A DNA stretch of 9,161 nt. Origin: Myxococcota bacterium. GTDB taxonomy: Bacteria; Myxococcota; Polyangia; GCA-2747355; JAKLHH01. The DNA lies in contig JAKLHH010000224.1 of NCBI GenBank assembly GCA_022710245.1, positions 1-9,161 on the forward strand, in the 5' to 3' direction. Under the pieces are notes generated by a model. That model saw nothing but the letters and a program-made list of their open reading frames with translations. It was not told where the DNA came from and did not search any database. The first letter of the stretch is position 1. Each line of letters begins with the position of its first letter. The position numbers were made by a program, and so were the translations under genes. Below, piece after piece: positions 6,103 to 9,161 of this stretch.

Positions 6103-6165
6103 CGTCGTCGGTCGCCCGACGACGGATCGAACGGTGTCGTCGGTCACCCGACGACGATCGAGCGG
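6103..6165 (-). promoter_or_regulatory. Two tandem dyads with GNRA-type loops in the nuoB leader
   Basis: Two near-identical units of 32 and 31 bp lie 22-85 bases upstream of the nuoB start. Unit 1 has 9-bp arms CGTCGTCGG/CCGACGACG (6103-6124). Unit 2 has 8-bp arms GTCGTCGG/CCGACGAC (6136-6155). Both have 4-base loops. Read in the nuoB direction, the loops are GCGA and GTGA, so both are GNRA tetraloops. On the other strand they are not. Each dyad is followed by a matching GATCGAACGG-like tail in + orientation. They could be RNA hairpins of the leader or paired repressor sites 32 bp apart. Confidence 0.6.
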
Positions 6166-6166
6166 T

Positions 6167-6195
6167 AATGTACAGGCCAGGACGTCGGGGTGCAA
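6167..6195 (-). promoter_or_regulatory. Candidate promoter for nuoB
   Basis: On the - strand TTGCAC (6195-6190) and TACATT (6172-6167) are separated by exactly 17 bases. They match the sigma-70 consensus at 3 of 6 and 4 of 6 positions. A start near 6160 would place both dyads within the nuoB leader RNA. Confidence 0.35.
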
Positions 6196-6217
6196 CCGTC
6201 CGCTAGCGTGATATAAG
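6190..6217 (+). promoter_or_regulatory. Candidate promoter for nth
   Basis: TATAAG (6212-6217) is a 5-of-6 match to a -10 box in otherwise GC-rich DNA. GTGCAA (6190-6195), 16 bases upstream, is a weak -35 box. A start near 6224 would leave a leader of about 18 bases containing the AGGAGG site. The weak -35 shares its bases with the proposed nuoB -35 on the other strand, so the two promoters may interfere. Confidence 0.4.
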
Positions 6218-6227
6218 GACAGGCGGC

Positions 6228-6233
6228 AGGAGG
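6228..6233 (+). promoter_or_regulatory. Ribosome-binding site that fixes the nth start
   Basis: A perfect AGGAGG lies 8 bases before the GTG at 6242. An in-frame GTG at 6233 overlaps this site and so is unlikely to be the start. Confidence 0.75.
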
Positions 6234-6241
6234 TGGACAAA

Positions 6242-7093
6242 GTGACCCCATCGTCGAAGAAGGCCTCGCCGGCCGCGAAGAAGGCCCCGGCCGCGAAGAA
6301 GGCCCCGGCCGCGAAGAAGGCCCCGGCTGCGAAGAAGGCCCCGGCTGCGAAACCCGCCACCAGCAAGGAGCGCGCCCCCCGCCAGCGGACGGCGAGCAGC
6401 CGTGCTCCCGCGGCCGCCCCGGCGGCGCCTCCTGACCCGACGCGGCTGGCCGCGATCCTGCGCCTGCTCGAGGAGCGCTACCCGCACCCGACCACCGCGC
6501 TCCGCTTCGAGAACCCGCTCCAGCTCCTCGTCGCGACCATCCTCTCGGCCCAGTGCACCGACGAGCGCGTCAACCAGGTCACCCCCGAGCTCTTCGCCGC
6601 CTTCCCCGACGCGGCCGCGCTGTGGAAGGCGCCCACGCCGGAGCTCGAGCGGATCATCCACTCGACGGGGTTCTTCCGGAACAAGGCGAAGGCGATCCAG
6701 GGCGCGTGCAAGAAGCTCGTCGAGAAGCACGGCGGCGAGGTGCCGCGCGAGATGGCGGCGATGCTCGAGCTGCCCGGGGTCGCCCGCAAGACCGCCAACG
6801 TCGTCCTCGGCACCGCCTACCGGCTGGCGACCGGCGTGGTCGTCGACACCCACGTGCGGCGCGTCGCCGCCAGGCTCGGCTTCACCGCGGAGAGCGACCC
6901 GGAGAAGATCGAGCGCGACCTGATGCGGCTCCTCCCCGAAGAGCGCTGGATCGACGTCGGGCACCAGCTCGTGCTCCACGGGCGCGCCCTCTGCGTCGCG
7001 CGCAAGCCGCGCTGCGGGGAGTGCCCGCTCGCCCCGCACTGTCCCTCGGCGGGCACGCTGGGCGACGCCGGCGGCGAGGCGGCCGGCGAGTGA
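6242..7093 (+). CDS. nth: Endonuclease III (DNA glycosylase/AP lyase) with Lys/Ala/Pro-rich N-terminal tail
   Basis: 283 residues from the GTG at 6242; bacterial endonuclease III is usually 210-220. The enzyme removes oxidised pyrimidines from DNA and nicks the abasic site. The catalytic core begins near residue 66. LLVATILSAQCTDERVN (95-111) is the family signature, and the helix-hairpin-helix LPGVARKTANVVLG (177-190) contains catalytic K183. VVDTHVRRVAARLG (200-213) contains D202. The [4Fe-4S] loop is C251, C258, C261 and C267 (CX6CX2CX5C). The first 65 residues are extra: about five AAKKAP repeats, then an Arg/Ala/Pro stretch, resembling histone H1 or HU-like tails. I infer extra non-specific DNA binding. 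The stop overlaps the start of the Nudix gene. Confidence 0.96.
   Translation: MTPSSKKASPAAKKAPAAKKAPAAKKAPAAKKAPAAKPATSKERAPRQRTASSRAPAAAPAAPPDPTRLAAILRLLEERYPHPTTALRFENPLQLLVATILSAQCTDERVNQVTPELFAAFPDAAALWKAPTPELERIIHSTGFFRNKAKAIQGACKKLVEKHGGEVPREMAAMLELPGVARKTANVVLGTAYRLATGVVVDTHVRRVAARLGFTAESDPEKIERDLMRLLPEERWIDVGHQLVLHGRALCVARKPRCGECPLAPHCPSAGTLGDAGGEAAGE
6272..6352 (+). repeat. 18-bp coding tandem repeat in nth
   Basis: GCCGCGAAGAAGGCCCCG starts at 6272, 6290 and 6308. A fourth copy at 6326 has one synonymous change (GCT for GCC), and a partial copy follows at 6344. A more diverged unit precedes them at 6251-6268. Each unit encodes AAKKAP in frame. Near-identity at DNA level suggests recent slippage, so copy number may vary between strains without breaking the frame. 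Confidence 0.92.
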
Positions 7094-7569
7094 GCGACGA
7101 CCGCCGCTTCCCGGCGCGGCCGCTCCTCGGCGTCGGCGCGATCCTCCTCACCCCAAACCTGCAGAAGGTCCTCCTCATCCAGCGCGGGCGCGAGCCGTCG
7201 CAGGGGCTGTGGACCTTCCCGGGCGGCCTGGTCGAGGGCGGCGAGGGGATCCGCCAGGCCTGCCGGCGCGAGCTCCGCGAAGAGACAGGCATCGAGGCGG
7301 AGCTCGAGGGGCTGGCGGTGCTCGCCGAGCGGCTGGTGCGCGACGCCGAGGGCCGCGTCGAGTACCACTACGTGATCGTCGACCTCTGGGGGCTCTGCCC
7401 CGAGCAGCCGGTCGCCGCGAGCACCGACGCCGCGGCGGCGCGCTGGGTGCCGGTCGACGGGCTGGGCGGGCTGCCGACCACGCAGGGTATCCCGGCCGCC
7501 GTCGAGCGCGCGCTCCGGCTCGCGCGGGGCGAGCCTCCCGGATCGCTCCTCGACGAGGGCGCTGGCTGA
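7090..7569 (+). CDS. Nudix hydrolase
   Basis: 159 residues from a GTG at 7090 that overlaps the nth stop (GTGA), so the two are almost surely translationally coupled. The Nudix box is complete: G46, E52, R60-E61, E64-E65 and G67-I68 fit GX5EX7REUXEEXGU, with E64 and E65 as expected metal ligands. GLWTFPGG precedes the box, as in MutT-like and ADP-ribose pyrophosphatase-like members. YHYVIVDLWG (92-101) forms the following strand. The family hydrolyses nucleoside diphosphates linked to another moiety. Pairing with nth suggests nucleotide-pool cleansing or NAD-metabolite turnover, but the box does not define the substrate. Longer open frames extending upstream overlap nth and lack similarity. 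Confidence 0.93.
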   Translation: MSDDRRFPARPLLGVGAILLTPNLQKVLLIQRGREPSQGLWTFPGGLVEGGEGIRQACRRELREETGIEAELEGLAVLAERLVRDAEGRVEYHYVIVDLWGLCPEQPVAASTDAAAARWVPVDGLGGLPTTQGIPAAVERALRLARGEPPGSLLDEGAG

Positions 7570-7582
7570 CCAGCGCTCGTCG
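7551..7582 (+). terminator. Strong stem-loop spanning the Nudix stop codon
   Basis: CGACGA (7551-7556) pairs with TCGTCG (7577-7582), then after a 2-base bulge GCGCTGG (7559-7565) pairs with CCAGCGC (7570-7576). The CTGA loop contains the stop codon (TGA, 7567-7569). It sits between convergent genes, where a terminator or 3'-end stabiliser is expected. No T-run follows on the + strand, so rho-independent termination is uncertain. Nothing else is seen in the gap up to 7633. Confidence 0.55.
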
Positions 7583-7633
7583 ACGGGGTCTCCCCGGCAG
7601 TGGCGAGGTGAACCCGCGCAGATCGGTCTGGTG

Positions 7634-8965
7634 TTACGCCGCGGTGAGACCCAGATCGCGCGCCATCAACGCCAGGCCGATCGCGACGGCGGTGAGCTCG
7701 TCGCCAGAGCTGAGCTTGGCAGCCCCGAAGCGGCGCGCGAACTCACGCCGCACCGCGGGCACGAAGGACGAGCCGCCGGTCATGAAGACACGGCTCACTT
7801 CGCCCGGCGCGACGCCTGCACGTTCGAGGACCCGGTCGACACACGCGCTGATCACGGCGAGGTCGTCGGCGATCCAGGCCTCGAAGTCGGCACGGGTCAC
7901 GACCTCGTCGATGACCACAGGCCCGTCCTCGAACTGGAAGCGGCTCGCCTCGCGTGAGGACAGCTCGACCTTGCTGCGCTCGACCGCCCGATAGAGCCGG
8001 AAGCCGAGGTCCGCCTCGACGACGTGCAGGAGAGCCGCGATCTTGGCCGGCTCGAGCGCCTCGTAGTGCAGGCGGCGCAGCAGCTCCAAGTTCTCCCTCG
8101 ATTTGAGGAACGACAGGTGGTGCCAGCGCCGCAGCCGGCCGTAGATCCACGGGGGAATCGGCAGGCGCTTCCGGTCCTGGTCCAGATACGAAACGTACTC
8201 GCCGCCCCGGCCCAGCCGTGGGGCGACCACGTGATCGATGATGCGGGCGTCGAAGGCATCGCCGGCGAGCGCGACCCCGTCCACCGCCAGCACGTCTTCG
8301 GGCCGGTGGCCGCGGGCCCGCGCGCCCGGCCCCATGCGCATCAAGCAGAGGTCGCTGGTGCCGCCGCCGAAGTCCGCGGTGAGCACCAGCTCGTCCTCGG
8401 TCAGACGCTGCTCGTAGTGGTAGGCTGCGGCCACCGGCTCGGGGCGGAACGTCACTTCATCGAGCCCGGCGGCGGCCAGGGCGGCGCGCAGGCGCCCCTC
8501 GGCGAAGGTGTCGTCCTCGGCGCTCTCGGCGTGCGCGAAGCGCACCGGGCGGCCGCACACCGCGCGCCCGCCAGCCGGGACCGGCGTCCCCCGCTCGCGC
8601 AGCCGACGAACGATGAAGCCGGCCAGCTCCTGGATCGTGTAGGGGCGATTCAGCACCTGCGTCGCGGTGAAGTGGCGGCTGCCGAGATAGCTCTTGATGG
8701 ACAGGATCAGCCGCGCGTCTCCGTCGCTGTCGAGGTACGCCTCGATGGCCTCGGGGCCGGCGAGCGCGCGGACACGGCCGCCGCGGTCGAGATCCCGTTC
8801 GAAGCACAGCACTGAGCGGAAGACATCGATCGGCGTCTCGCCGCGTGGGTAGGTCGCGAGCGTCACCTGCCCCCCGGCGTCGGCAACCGCCAGCGCGCTG
8901 TTGGTTGTGCCAAAATCCAGGCCCACGTAGGCCGGCGCCGAGGTGGCTGCCAACGAGCTCATCAT
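7634..8965 (-). CDS. Hsp70-family ATPase domain protein (YegD-like)
   Basis: 443 residues, close to the roughly 450 of E. coli YegD, an Hsp70/actin-fold protein that lacks the DnaK substrate-binding domain. The ATPase motifs are in order: phosphate-1 VGLDFGTTNSALAV (14-27), SIKSYLG (89-95), CGRPVRF (137-143), connect-1 EPVAAAYHYE (176-185), phosphate-2 TADFGGGTSDLCLM (196-209), GDAFDARI (235-242) and the adenosine motif VFMTGGSSFVPAVRREF (393-409). Residues 270-345 (PPWIYGRLRRWHHLSF to RSKVELSSREA) match the YegD style. The chain ends right after the ATPase fold, so this is probably not a classical chaperone; its role is unknown. The ATG at 8965 has AGGAGG 11 bases upstream; the adjacent ATG at 8962 is the alternative. 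The frame stays open to 9043 but that part covers hairpin repeats. Confidence 0.9.
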   Translation of the reverse strand: MMSSLAATSAPAYVGLDFGTTNSALAVADAGGQVTLATYPRGETPIDVFRSVLCFERDLDRGGRVRALAGPEAIEAYLDSDGDARLILSIKSYLGSRHFTATQVLNRPYTIQELAGFIVRRLRERGTPVPAGGRAVCGRPVRFAHAESAEDDTFAEGRLRAALAAAGLDEVTFRPEPVAAAYHYEQRLTEDELVLTADFGGGTSDLCLMRMGPGARARGHRPEDVLAVDGVALAGDAFDARIIDHVVAPRLGRGGEYVSYLDQDRKRLPIPPWIYGRLRRWHHLSFLKSRENLELLRRLHYEALEPAKIAALLHVVEADLGFRLYRAVERSKVELSSREASRFQFEDGPVVIDEVVTRADFEAWIADDLAVISACVDRVLERAGVAPGEVSRVFMTGGSSFVPAVRREFARRFGAAKLSSGDELTAVAIGLALMARDLGLTAA

Positions 8966-8995
8966 CGAGAAGCACACCTCCTGGAGGGCCCGCAC

Positions 8996-9043
8996 TTGCG
9001 GATCCTCGCGGCCTCCGGCCGCTCCGGGATGAGACCGCCGCAA
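8996..9043. repeat. Dispersed hairpin repeat, copy 2 (diverged)
   Basis: Outer arms TTGCGG (8996-9001) and CCGCAA (9038-9043) enclose an inner hairpin GCGGCC-TCC-GGCCGC (9008-9022) followed by CTCCGGGATGA. Copies 1 and 3 have CTCCGCGATGA at the same place. The arms differ from those copies but still pair. It abuts copy 3, sharing two bases, and lies between the upstream gene and the Hsp70-like gene. Confidence 0.7.
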
Positions 9044-9090
9044 TTCGCCCTGCTCGCCTCCTGCGGAGGCTCCGCGATGAACGGCGAATT
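9042..9090. repeat. Dispersed hairpin repeat, copy 3
   Basis: Bases 9042-9081 are identical to 1346-1385, and after one change GGCGAA also matches. Outer arms AATTCGCC (9042-9049) and GGCGAATT (9083-9090) pair perfectly around the inner GCCTCC-TGC-GGAGGC hairpin. The right arm overlaps the TAA stop codon of the upstream - strand gene at 9089-9091. Confidence 0.85.
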
Positions 9091-9161
9091 ACTCGACCCG
9101 CAGCGGGCGCCTGAGCTGCGGGACGAGGTCCTTCAGTCCGACGGTGCTGAAGGCATGCGCG
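9089..9161 (-). CDS. C-terminal fragment of an unidentified protein
   Basis: A frame on the - strand is open from the window edge to a TAA at 9089-9091. It gives 23 complete codons ending in GLKDLVPQLRRPLRVE. Codon choice is G/C-ending and like the neighbours, and the direction matches the Hsp70-like gene 123 bp downstream, so the two may be co-transcribed. The fragment is too short to assign a family. Its stop codon lies in the arm of a hairpin repeat, and its codons contain a stretch related to the 17-bp repeat at 172-239. Confidence 0.45.
   Translation of the reverse strand, partial: AHAFSTVGLKDLVPQLRRPLRVE

Noticed and set aside
5542..6366. Upstream extension of the FAD dehydrogenase frame
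   Set aside because: The extension overlaps nuoB in another frame and ends in an AAGAFF repeat that is only the complement of the nth tail repeats. Family similarity begins at the ATG at 5541.
8966..9043. Longer N-terminus for the Hsp70-like protein
   Set aside because: The added residues are encoded by hairpin-repeat DNA and the ribosome-binding site, and lie before the usual start of the ATPase fold.
1..9161. Defence island, prophage, transposon or biosynthetic cluster
   Set aside because: No transposase, integrase, nuclease-helicase system, toxin-antitoxin pair or synthase is present; the genes are housekeeping types with uniform codon use.

Overview
The window is very GC-rich, with G or C at nearly every third codon position and frequent GTG starts. 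It carries an RNase Y, a stand-alone nuoB, Ala/Pro- and Lys/Ala-rich protein tails, and dense short repeats between genes. This suggests a high-GC myxobacterium-like (Myxococcota or former Deltaproteobacteria) chromosome. That placement is inferred from style; no marker gene proves it. There is no transposase, integrase, phage gene, tRNA or rRNA, so it reads as ordinary chromosome with housekeeping genes.

Layout. 1-173: C-terminal end of an unidentified + strand gene. It converges on a MerR-type regulator (249-1052, -) across a 17-bp tandem repeat. 1053-1433: a 381-bp gene-free stretch holding a possible MerR operator, a 77-bp tandem repeat and a hairpin repeat. 1434-6080: four genes, all on the - strand. 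In transcription order they are nuoB, a GlcD-like FAD-linked 2-hydroxyacid dehydrogenase, rny (RNase Y) and a zinc-lobe MDR oxidoreductase. 6081-6241: a divergent promoter region with two tandem dyads in the presumed nuoB leader. 6242-7569: nth (endonuclease III with a Lys/Ala/Pro tail) overlapping a Nudix hydrolase on the + strand. A strong stem-loop then separates these from a convergent Hsp70-like ATPase of the YegD type (7634-8965, -). Upstream of that lie two more hairpin repeats and the C-terminal end of another - strand gene (9089-9161).

Functional links. nth and the Nudix gene overlap by four bases and form a plausible oxidative-damage pair: one repairs oxidised bases in DNA, the other hydrolyses nucleoside-diphosphate-type substrates. 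nuoB and the FAD dehydrogenase lie 14 bp apart, and both products feed electrons toward the respiratory chain. RNase Y and the MDR enzyme follow in the same direction but with gaps of 81 and 88 bp, so joint transcription is possible but not shown.

I see no clear new multi-gene system. The most unusual items are the dispersed hairpin repeats, which keep their arm pairing while the arm sequence changes; the paired GNRA-loop hairpins ahead of nuoB; an RNase Y whose KH region lacks the GXXG loop; the histone-like tail on Nth; and a MerR regulator with a four-cysteine cluster and a long disordered tail.
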